Shown: piece by piece, positions 1-6,040 of the stretch
Layout: each line of letters opens with the position of its first letter
Numbering within the stretch: position 1 is the first letter of the stretch
Source of the DNA: a virus
Virus record (IMG/VR): IMGVR_UViG_3300020193_000004
Coordinates: 1-64,000 of that record
Length of the DNA stretch: 64,000 bases
Reading direction: 5' to 3' (one strand)
The notes under the pieces: generated by a model
What the model was told of the DNA's origin: nothing
The model's input: the letters and a program-made list of their open reading frames with translations, nothing else
Databases searched by the model: none
Position numbers and translations under genes: made by a program

Positions 1-273
1 CGCTTCATCGGCGCGGCCGAGCGGGAGGCGAGGGGGAAGAAGCTCCCCGCGCTCGACGCCGAGATCGAGAATGCCTTCGCGTCCGCCATACCGGGGTTCT
101 CAACCTCGGAGGTCACCGAGATGCAGCTCGGGGAGTGCAAGCTGCTGGTCACCCACAAGCAGCGGCAACTCCTGGAGGCTGCGCTTGGGGAGCCGACCGA
201 CGACCTCGCGAGGCTCATCCTCGCGCGGGTGATCGTGCAGACCGTGGCGCTCCGTCAGGCGAAAGCAGCCTGA
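1..273 (+). CDS. C-terminal part of an unrecognised protein (gene starts outside window)
   Basis: The frame is open from the first base of the window to a TGA, leaving 90 visible residues. They are charged and helical-looking (for example TSEVTEMQLGECKLLVTHKQ) and I recognise no family. Third codon positions are GC-rich like the neighbouring genes, which supports real coding. The following 118-base gap carries a CATAAG box, so this gene probably closes a transcription unit. Function unknown. Confidence 0.6.
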   Translation, partial: RFIGAAEREARGKKLPALDAEIENAFASAIPGFSTSEVTEMQLGECKLLVTHKQRQLLEAALGEPTDDLARLILARVIVQTVALRQAKAA

Positions 274-307
274 CGGGGGTCCGCCCCATAACCGGCGAAA
301 ATCCGTA

Positions 308-313
308 CATAAG
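308..313 (+). promoter_or_regulatory. CATAAG box upstream of the next gene
   Basis: A CATAAG hexamer lies in the short intergenic gap ahead of the next plus-strand gene. The same hexamer recurs immediately upstream of ribosome sites at many places in this window. A YYTTAGC string lies further downstream, just before the gene's own ribosome site. Read as a possible promoter -10-like element; the role is inferred from recurrence only. Confidence 0.35.
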
Positions 314-391
314 GGTCAATCTGTACCGGTACGCATGCCTCCGTGCGGGCTCACGTGGCTCGCGAGGCATCCTCTTCTTAGCGGAGAAGAT

Positions 392-865
392 ATGCCCTTA
401 CATTGCCCGATCTCACCCACGCACCTGCTGGTGGAGATCGCCCCTGGCCTCTTCCAGTGCCCAACCTGCGGAGCGGGTCCAACCGAGTTCTGGGCGCTCG
501 GCTTCGTCGAGGTCGAGGGTGACACCGTCAGCGCGGTCTACAGCACCTGGCGCCCGGAGCTCTTCTGCTACGTGTCCTCGTTCGCGAAGTGGATGGTCGA
601 CAACGCCGGACGGCGTGTCCCGGGCTCGCTCACCACGACCCTGCTCAGGTACTGCAGCACGGAGAGCGATCTCCGCGAGACACCGCTGCCCCTTCGCGCT
701 GACGGAGACGTCGTCCGTCTCCGGGAGGGGATGTTCACGTCCCCGCTGGGCGAGAAGACATCAGGCCGGTCAGGCGGGCGAGGAGGTACGTCCGCAAGAG
801 CGCCTTCTCCATCGGGAGGAGCGGGTCCTGGTTCCCCGCGCCGCCGACGGAAGGCGAGCGGGTGA
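392..865 (+). CDS. unrecognised 157-aa protein with a CxxC pair
   Basis: The start was chosen because GGAGAAG lies five bases before this ATG; an upstream in-frame ATG lacks a ribosome site. Residues 1-125 read as a real protein: a CPTCGAG pair near residue 25 could be half a metal site, followed by a mixed sequence (EFWALGFVEVEGDTVSAVY). The last 40 or so residues turn into a low-complexity Gly/Arg/Ser run where the frame crosses a convergent minus-strand gene, so the true C-terminus may be altered by read-through or a sequence error. Function unknown. Confidence 0.5.
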   Translation: MPLHCPISPTHLLVEIAPGLFQCPTCGAGPTEFWALGFVEVEGDTVSAVYSTWRPELFCYVSSFAKWMVDNAGRRVPGSLTTTLLRYCSTESDLRETPLPLRADGDVVRLREGMFTSPLGEKTSGRSGGRGGTSARAPSPSGGAGPGSPRRRRKASG

Positions 866-959
866 AGAACTCGTCGAAGGCGTCGATCTCGCGCTCGACA
901 GCGGCCTTCTGCTCTACGAGGGTCGCAGGACCCGTGACTTCCACGTTCGTGCTGCTCAT
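735..959 (-). CDS. unrecognised 74-aa protein, antisense-overlapping its neighbour
   Basis: Reads MSSTNVEVTGPATLVEQKAA with an amphipathic helical middle (EREIDAFDEFFTRS) and a second helix (MEKALLRTYLLARLTGL). AGGTG precedes the ATG by about ten bases. Its composition looks more protein-like than the opposite strand over the shared 131 bases, so one of the two convergent frames is probably shortened in reality. A TTGTACTCACA motif shared with other intergenic regions of the window lies just upstream. Function unknown. Confidence 0.5.
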   Translation of the reverse strand: MSSTNVEVTGPATLVEQKAAVEREIDAFDEFFTRSPSVGGAGNQDPLLPMEKALLRTYLLARLTGLMSSRPAGT

Positions 960-975
960 ACGGCACACCTACCAC

Positions 976-986
976 TGTGAGTACAA
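976..986. promoter_or_regulatory. TGTGAGTACAA motif between divergent genes
   Basis: The string TGTGAGTACAA (reverse complement TTGTACTCACA) sits between a minus-strand gene and the plus-strand ligase gene. Near-identical copies occur in the gaps near 5.5, 13.6, 15.2 and 41.1 kb, always at a transcription boundary, once as a perfect inverted repeat. This suggests an operator or promoter part; the factor is unknown. Confidence 0.4.
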
Positions 987-998
987 GGAGACAAGCTG

Positions 999-2378
999 GT
1001 GGAGAAGCGAGAGTTCAAGCAGGTGTCCAGGACCGGCAAGCCGCGCATCTGGACCATCGAGGTCGTGGGGCGCTTCGTGCGCACCACCTACGGGGAAGAG
1101 GGCGGCAAGCTCCAGTTCGTCGAGGACGAGGGGCAGTGCAAGAACCCCGGCAAGGCGAACGAGGTCAGCCCGGAGGAGGACGCGCTGTACCTGGCCGGGA
1201 GGGCCATCCTCGCAAAGGTGCGCAACGGCTACGTCGAGGAGGGCACGGAGCGGGCGACCAGCATCGACTGGAACTCCACGCTGCCCATCAATCTCCGGTT
1301 CTTCAAGCCGGACAACACGCTGAGCGTGGCGCTCGAGAAGAAGCTCCGCTCGTGCGATGCCTGGTTGGGTCGGAAGCGCGACGGCGAGATGATGGTCCTC
1401 GTGAAGGGGCCGGACGGGAAGGTGGACGCGTACTCGCGCACGATGCTGCGCCACCACCACCTCGAGGAGGGGCAGTTCGAGTGGAAGGACCGCATCCAGG
1501 AGATGGTCAAGGAGCTCGAGCAGCGGGCCGACGTACCGCCGCGCACCATCCTGCTCGGCGACCTGGTGCACGACCCGAAGGACGACGGGCGCTGGAACGT
1601 GGCGTCCTTCATGAAGAGCCTCACCCCCGAGGCCGTCGCCACGATGCCGCCCCCGTTCTACTACGTCTGGGACGTCGCCTTCTGGGGCGGCGAGGACCTG
1701 GTCAGCCACGTGTCGGTGGGGACGCGGTACTCTCTCATCTGGGATACCTTCGGCACGGTGAAGGACTCCGGAGGGCACGCCATCCCCTCCTGGCCCGGTG
1801 ACAGCTGGTTCTTGCCGATCGAGGTCTGGGAGGTCGGGCAACTGCGTCGGATGCACAAGCTGAAGAGCAGTCCCGAGGACGATGTCGACTTCGCCCGCGA
1901 GGTGACGAAGCTCCTGGGCTGGGAGGGCTGGGTCGTGGTCGACCCGGACGGCCAGTACAACGACCGCGCCTACAACTTCCGCGGCAAGACCGACCGCCCG
2001 GGCAAGTACTGCGGGAAGCTCAAGCCCTGCTACGAGGACGACTTCGTGGCGCTCTTCGACCCCAACAACGCCAAGGGCCAGGGGGTCCAGGGCAAGTGGG
2101 GGAGCGGCAACAGCCGCGGCATGGTCGGGGCGGTGAGCCTCTACCAGTACAACAAGAAGGGCGAGCTCATCTACATCTGCGAGTGCGGCGGCGGTATCAC
2201 GGACGACTTCCGCGCAAAGTACTCCGACCCCGCCGACTACCCGATCGTGCTCCAGGTGGAGTACACCGACCGCACCTACAAGTCCGAGGGCGAGAAGACC
2301 GACGCCCTCACCTACCCCCGTGTGCTTTGCATCCGCGACGACAAGAAGGTCGCGGAGTGCATCAACCCGAGGCTGTGA
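999..2378 (+). CDS. ATP-dependent DNA ligase with N-terminal WGR domain
   Basis: 459 residues from a GTG with AAGGAG eight bases upstream. Residues about 5-90 resemble a WGR domain (RIWTIEVVGRFVRTTYG, with a YGEEGG turn), a nucleic-acid-binding module known from PARPs. Then come nucleotidyltransferase motifs: KRDG near residue 126 (motif I, adenylated lysine), RTILLGDLVHD (motif III), EGWVVVDP (motif IV) and GKLKP (motif V lysines). The C-terminal 120 residues (SGNSRGMVGAVSLYQYN onward) look like the ligase OB-fold. The expected reaction is ATP-dependent sealing of nicks during replication or repair. An RNA ligase is less likely given the OB domain. The WGR fusion is unusual among phage ligases. 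Confidence 0.85.
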   Translation: MEKREFKQVSRTGKPRIWTIEVVGRFVRTTYGEEGGKLQFVEDEGQCKNPGKANEVSPEEDALYLAGRAILAKVRNGYVEEGTERATSIDWNSTLPINLRFFKPDNTLSVALEKKLRSCDAWLGRKRDGEMMVLVKGPDGKVDAYSRTMLRHHHLEEGQFEWKDRIQEMVKELEQRADVPPRTILLGDLVHDPKDDGRWNVASFMKSLTPEAVATMPPPFYYVWDVAFWGGEDLVSHVSVGTRYSLIWDTFGTVKDSGGHAIPSWPGDSWFLPIEVWEVGQLRRMHKLKSSPEDDVDFAREVTKLLGWEGWVVVDPDGQYNDRAYNFRGKTDRPGKYCGKLKPCYEDDFVALFDPNNAKGQGVQGKWGSGNSRGMVGAVSLYQYNKKGELIYICECGGGITDDFRAKYSDPADYPIVLQVEYTDRTYKSEGEKTDALTYPRVLCIRDDKKVAECINPRL

Positions 2379-2542
2379 TGGAACACCTCGACGGCTACTG
2401 CTGCTTGGCTGGGATGCTCGGCTTCGCGGTCCTGCTCCTGGTTTCTCTGTGGTGGAAGCCGTCTGAGGACGGCCCGCGGTACTGGGAACTGTACGACGAA
2501 CAAGACGACGACCAGGAGAACGACAATGCCCCTAAAACCTGA
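2378..2542 (+). CDS. small single-pass membrane protein (54 aa)
   Basis: Its ATG overlaps the TGA of the ligase gene by one base (translational coupling). Residues 9-26 (CLAGMLGFAVLLLVSLWW) form one hydrophobic membrane span, followed by a very acidic tail (DEQDDDQEND). No family recognised; the small size, membrane span and charged tail are typical of accessory phage membrane proteins. Confidence 0.6.
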   Translation: MEHLDGYCCLAGMLGFAVLLLVSLWWKPSEDGPRYWELYDEQDDDQENDNAPKT

Positions 2543-2837
2543 GCAGGTCCGCCTATTCCCTCACTGGGACGGGACCGTCTTTTCGGACCATGACTACTCG
2601 GAGCATCTCCGACTGCGCGACGAGGCGTACCAGCGCTTCACCGACCTCATCGAGAAGGTTCACCGCGGTGATGCACTCACCGATGCGGAGCTCGACCGGG
2701 CCGTCTCGTTCTACGGCCAGATGCAAGCAGGGCTCGACCTTCTCGGCCCGCACTTCCACCTCGCGCGGATGGAGGTCACGCGCACGTACGAGGCCCTCTG
2801 CATGTACTGCCGAGTGCGGTCGGAGGATCACCGGTGA
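2526..2837 (+). CDS. unrecognised 103-aa protein
   Basis: Overlaps the preceding membrane-protein gene by 17 bases and has AGGAGA upstream of its ATG. The sequence is mostly helical, with HLRLRDEAYQRFTDLIEKV in the middle and two cysteines near the end (CMYC). It is part of the tightly packed ligase operon. Function unknown. Confidence 0.65.
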   Translation: MPLKPEQVRLFPHWDGTVFSDHDYSEHLRLRDEAYQRFTDLIEKVHRGDALTDAELDRAVSFYGQMQAGLDLLGPHFHLARMEVTRTYEALCMYCRVRSEDHR

Positions 2838-3031
2838 CGCCGGTACGCGTCCGCGACTTCCGACCCACCCCACTCGACCCGCCCATCAGCACGTTCCTGC
2901 CGGAGCGCAGCGACTGGTTCGTCGTGGCGGTGAGCGCCAAGGACATGCCCGACCGGAAGGGGTCGGAGGTTCACAAGTTCAACCACTGGGGATCCGGGGC
3001 GTTCTACGTCCGGATCAAGGAGATGCCGTGA
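2834..3031 (+). CDS. unrecognised 65-aa protein
   Basis: GTG start overlapping the previous stop by four bases. Short mixed sequence (STFLPERSDWFVVAVSAKDM) with no recognised motif. Kept because of the coupled overlap on both sides and GC-rich third positions. Confidence 0.55.
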   Translation: MTPVRVRDFRPTPLDPPISTFLPERSDWFVVAVSAKDMPDRKGSEVHKFNHWGSGAFYVRIKEMP

Positions 3032-3648
3032 ACAGGAGTGACCTGATCGACCTGATCGTGCGCGCAGCAGCCGCGCTCGAAACGCCGTCTGACCTCTCGA
3101 ACCGCGAGCTGGTAGACATCATCGAGGACCTGCGCGGGGCCGAGGACAAGCTGAAGGCCATTGAGGAGAGGGAGCAGCGCGTCAGTGGGGGTCTCGCCGA
3201 CTGGAAGCAGAAGGTAGAGGACGAGCTGTCGACGTGGAGGCAATCCCCGATCCTCCTGACGAACACCAAGAACCCGCAGGTCGAGGACTTCGAGATCTTC
3301 ATGCGCGGGCACGAGGGGCCGAACAGCCCCGGCCTCCTCCGCACGACCATCGGGGCCATCCGATCGGTGGACCCCGCAAACGTCGAGCCGAGCGCGCTCA
3401 TCGGCGTGTGCTACATCCAGGGCGTCCTGCACCACGCCCACTTCGTGCGCGTGAAGTACGAGGACGGGCCCGACCACATCACCGAGGACGGTGACGGGGT
3501 GCAGGTACCCTGGAACGACGACGAGGAATCCACCTGCAGCCAGTGGTGGCAGGACCTCGAGCGGATCGACGAGATCGTCTTCGACCACATGGAGATCACC
3601 GGCTTCCCTGGCAAGTGGGTGCTCTATGTCACACCGGGAGAACGCTGA
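3028..3648 (+). CDS. unrecognised 206-aa protein with N-terminal coiled coil
   Basis: GTG start coupled to the preceding stop. Residues about 15-75 are heptad-like and charged (LRGAEDKLKAIEEREQRV), suggesting a coiled coil. The remainder is a mixed domain rich in acidic residues and tryptophan (CSQWWQDLERIDEIVFDHM). No family recognised. It lies in the middle of the ligase operon. Confidence 0.65.
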   Translation: MNRSDLIDLIVRAAAALETPSDLSNRELVDIIEDLRGAEDKLKAIEEREQRVSGGLADWKQKVEDELSTWRQSPILLTNTKNPQVEDFEIFMRGHEGPNSPGLLRTTIGAIRSVDPANVEPSALIGVCYIQGVLHHAHFVRVKYEDGPDHITEDGDGVQVPWNDDEESTCSQWWQDLERIDEIVFDHMEITGFPGKWVLYVTPGER

Positions 3649-3649
3649 C

Positions 3650-3931
3650 ATGCCCAAGAACGTCACCACCATCAAGGGTCCGTCGAAGACCTATAAGACC
3701 ACCATGCTCATCCTCGTCGCGAACGAGGAAGCGCAGAAGGGCTGCACGGTCAACTTCTTCAGCGGCGAGGAAGCCCCGGAGGTCCTGCACCGTCGCGGAC
3801 TCCACACCTCCGTGCCGGTCATCATGGTCGGCTCGGACCACAAGGACTGGCTCGGGAAGGTCATGTCCATCCCGAAGGAGCCCGGTCCGACCCGCATCTG
3901 GCGAATCCGCCCGCAGAAGAAGGAGAAGTAG
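3650..3931 (+). CDS. unrecognised 93-aa basic protein
   Basis: ATG follows the previous stop by two bases with a GGGAG site upstream. Starts MPKNVTTIKGPSKTYKTTM and ends in a lysine-rich tail. The early GPSKTYKT resembles a phosphate-binding loop only superficially, since no GxxxxGK[ST] pattern is present. Function unknown. Confidence 0.6.
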   Translation: MPKNVTTIKGPSKTYKTTMLILVANEEAQKGCTVNFFSGEEAPEVLHRRGLHTSVPVIMVGSDHKDWLGKVMSIPKEPGPTRIWRIRPQKKEK

Positions 3932-4258
3932 GTGGCCAACTACAACACGCAGGCAGTGCTCTCGACCGGAGCCCTCACGGGCGTCCCGGACCACGTCCGG
4001 CGCGCGTTCGTGGCGCTCACCGACGGCAACGCCGACGCGCTGCGGGAGCTCTTCTACGAGATCAACGACGGCGGTGCGTTCCGGAAGTCCCTGGCCAAGG
4101 CCGGGATCCTCCTCGACGTCGACAAGCTGACGAGCGAGGCCCTCCGCGAGAGGTACGAGGAGGCATCCGGGAACACGGTCGGAGAGGCGGGGTCGCGGGT
4201 CAGCCCCGCCCAGATGGGCGAGCTGATCCGCGACTTCGCCGGCTTGCGCCACGGGTAG
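3932..4258 (+). CDS. unrecognised 108-aa protein, last gene of the ligase operon
   Basis: GTG start directly after the previous TAG. Helical, soluble-looking sequence (DHVRRAFVALTDGNADALRE). It is followed within 20 bases by a perfect 11-bp hairpin that ends the operon. Function unknown. Confidence 0.6.
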   Translation: MANYNTQAVLSTGALTGVPDHVRRAFVALTDGNADALRELFYEINDGGAFRKSLAKAGILLDVDKLTSEALRERYEEASGNTVGEAGSRVSPAQMGELIRDFAGLRHG

Positions 4259-4275
4259 GGCGCCTACGGTGCGGA

Positions 4276-4301
4276 GGGAGGCGGGCTTCGGCCCGCCTCC
4301 C
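4276..4301 (+). terminator. strong hairpin terminator with TTCG tetraloop
   Basis: GGGAGGCGGGC pairs perfectly with GCCCGCCTCCC around a TTCG loop (11-bp stem), just after the last gene of the ligase operon. The downstream T run is weak (GGTTTAG), as at other hairpins in this genome. Confidence 0.8.
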
Positions 4302-4592
4302 GTGCGTCGGTTTAGATCGGGCTTGACGCTCAACGCGGAACTTGGCGCGAGCAACACGTTGATCTGCAGACATGGGCCCTCCAGGGCAGGTTCAGGATTG
4401 GGATGGAGGGCCGCGCTGTCTTTGGTCAGGATCGCGGCGTGCCTGGTCCTGTACACTGTAGCCCTATCAGGTCCCGCAGACCACCGCGCCTCGCTCGTCA
4501 GCCAGTGCGTGCTCCGCTGGGTGCCCGCAACTCCAGAGCGTGCCGTCCTTCCAGAGTCCTACGTGGAAATCCACCAATGCGCGAGACACGGA
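4302..4592. other. convergent intergenic gap, no gene seen
   Basis: About 290 bases between the operon-ending hairpin and the 3' end of a minus-strand gene. Short open frames on both strands lack ribosome sites and look like chance. No repeat or clear promoter was found; nothing further can be supported. Confidence 0.5.
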
Positions 4593-5090
4593 CTACCCGC
4601 CGAAGATGGTGGCGCTCGCGGGGATGTGGTCCTCGTCCTTCGTGGCAGCCGCCCTCTTCCGCATCTCGACGAGCTCCGGGTCCGGCGCGTCCTCCGCAGC
4701 CTTGGCCTTCGCGGCCTGCTGCTCTTCCTGAGCGCGCGCGAGAGCTGCCTGGCGTCGTGCCCGCTCGGCGTCGATCGCCCCGAAGATGGCCTTCTGTCGG
4801 GCCGCGAACTCGGCCTCGGTGAAGACTCCCTTCTCTATGCAGAGGCTCTTCACCGCGGCGATGTTCACGTCGAGGATGTCGTAGGCGTCGCTGACCGTCT
4901 CGAAGTTCGCGAACATCTTGCGGATGTCCTCGAGGAGCCACTGGATGACCTCGCGCCAGGCGACCTCAAGGCGCCCGATGCGCTTCTTGATCGGGTTCGA
5001 GCTGGAGGCCCAGTTGTCCGTCCCAGAAGCCGTCCCGATCTCCTCCAGGAGCCGTGCGCGACGAGCAGCCGCCCTCCCGGGATCAGACAT
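4593..5090 (-). CDS. unrecognised 165-aa helical protein
   Basis: ATG overlaps the stop of the upstream minus-strand gene by eight bases. Mostly alpha-helical, with a long Ala/Arg/Glu-rich stretch at residues about 105-140 (AERARRQAALARAQEEQQAA) likely to be a coiled coil. Two-gene operon with the next entry. Function unknown. Confidence 0.7.
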   Translation of the reverse strand: MSDPGRAAARRARLLEEIGTASGTDNWASSSNPIKKRIGRLEVAWREVIQWLLEDIRKMFANFETVSDAYDILDVNIAAVKSLCIEKGVFTEAEFAARQKAIFGAIDAERARRQAALARAQEEQQAAKAKAAEDAPDPELVEMRKRAAATKDEDHIPASATIFGG

Positions 5091-5343
5091 CGCGTACCTC
5101 CGCCGTGCGAGCGGCCCTCACGGCCTTCTCAAGGCTGGCGGCCTCCCGCTCGAACTCGACCACCTGGTTCTCGATGACGGGCTCCGAGACCGGGCTGCCG
5201 TCCAGGGCGCGCATGTTCGCCACAGCCGGGCCCGAGTCTCGCGTGAGGAAGCGCGTGCGGAGGTAGCTGGCGCAGGTCCGGAGGACCGCGATGCGCCCCT
5301 CCATCTCCTTCACCTGGATCAGCTTGTCGTCGAGGGTGGGCAC
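5083..5343 (-). CDS. unrecognised 86-aa helical protein
   Basis: GTG start chosen because GGAGG sits six bases upstream, whereas the longer open frame lacks such a site. Helical ends (KLIQVKEMEGRIAVLRTCAS; EFEREAASLEKAVRAAR) flank a short loop, suggesting a small helical hairpin or dimer. Overlaps the next gene in the operon. Function unknown. Confidence 0.65.
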   Translation of the reverse strand: MPTLDDKLIQVKEMEGRIAVLRTCASYLRTRFLTRDSGPAVANMRALDGSPVSEPVIENQVVEFEREAASLEKAVRAARTAEVRDV

Positions 5344-5559
5344 TGTAAACCTCCGAAGAACCAGGGGATAAGGGTCATGCGTTGAAACTGCGGGTGCGCG
5401 AGTCCTGCAGGCCACCTCGCGCGGGAGTAGGCGCCCTGTCTGGGCGTAGTCGGTTGTCGACGAAAGCAGGCAGGAGTTCTTAGTCCTCTGGTTGTACTCA
5501 CATCCTGGAGAACGCGCAAGACATGGTCCGCCCCGGGCATAAGGAGCTTGGAGGTGAAC
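5344..5559. promoter_or_regulatory. divergent control region with TTGTACTCACAT and CATAAG motifs
   Basis: Gap between divergent genes. It contains TTGTACTCACAT (shared with four other boundaries in the window), a YYTTAG string further upstream, and CATAAGGAGC directly before the GGAGGTGAAC ribosome site of the plus-strand gene. Probably drives the plus-strand gene; exact promoter positions are inferred. Confidence 0.45.
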
Positions 5560-5754
5560 ATGACCAAGAATGAGAAGAAGAAGCGGACCGAGCGGATCCT
5601 TCGGGACTCCCGCGCAGTCCGGGGTGTCGAGCGGCAGATGCACTTCGCCGGCGGTGGTACGGTCACGCAGTGGCGTGGCCGGCACCAGGTGGAGCGCAAC
5701 CAGCGACTGCACGCCCTGCGCAGTGCCTGCCGCGGTCGTCAGCAGGAGGAGTAG
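5560..5754 (+). CDS. small basic protein (64 aa)
   Basis: ATG preceded by an excellent GGAGGTGAAC site and a CATAAG box. Very basic and polar throughout (MTKNEKKKRTERILRDSRAV, then many Arg/Gln), as in small nucleic-acid-binding phage proteins, but no family is recognised. Followed two bases later by the next gene. Confidence 0.65.
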   Translation: MTKNEKKKRTERILRDSRAVRGVERQMHFAGGGTVTQWRGRHQVERNQRLHALRSACRGRQQEE

Positions 5755-5756
5755 TC

Positions 5757-6035
5757 ATGGAGAAGCTCGTGACCACCGTGGTCGGCCCTGGGCCCGACCC
5801 GGTAGAGATCTACACCTACCAGGAGGGAGGGGTCGTGGTCGCACACGTCCCTTCCGGCCGGGAGAGGCCGCACCACCGGATCCTGGTCGGCCTGGGGGGC
5901 AGCGAACCTCGGGTAGACCACCGGGCGAGGAAGATGGCGGAGCTCGACTTCCCCAACGGCGACGTCACCATCTGGGTGGCGGCCACGGGGGAGCTGCTCT
6001 ACATCGAAGCCGAGGTCTACCCCCGAGAGGGGTAG
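5757..6035 (+). CDS. unrecognised 92-aa beta-rich protein
   Basis: ATG two bases after the previous stop, with AGGAGGAG upstream. Alternating hydrophobic pattern (VEIYTYQEGGVVVAHVPSG; GDVTIWVAATGELLYIEAE) suggests a small beta fold. The stop codon lies inside the terminator stem that ends this short operon. Function unknown. Confidence 0.65.
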   Translation: MEKLVTTVVGPGPDPVEIYTYQEGGVVVAHVPSGRERPHHRILVGLGGSEPRVDHRARKMAELDFPNGDVTIWVAATGELLYIEAEVYPREG

Positions 6036-6040
6036 ACCTC
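6012..6040. terminator. perfect 12-bp hairpin between convergent genes
   Basis: GAGGTCTACCCC pairs perfectly with GGGGTAGACCTC around a CGAGA loop, followed by TTAGCCCC. It lies exactly between convergent genes and can act on both strands. It shows the genome's habit of placing YYTTAG directly after hairpins. Confidence 0.8.

Noticed and set aside
969-1856. minus-strand frame opposite the ligase gene
   Set aside because: The ligase motifs define the coding strand; the antisense frame is Arg/Val/Leu-rich noise.
3686-3712. P-loop-like GPSKTYKT in the 93-aa protein
   Set aside because: Does not fit GxxxxGK[ST] and no Walker B partner is present.
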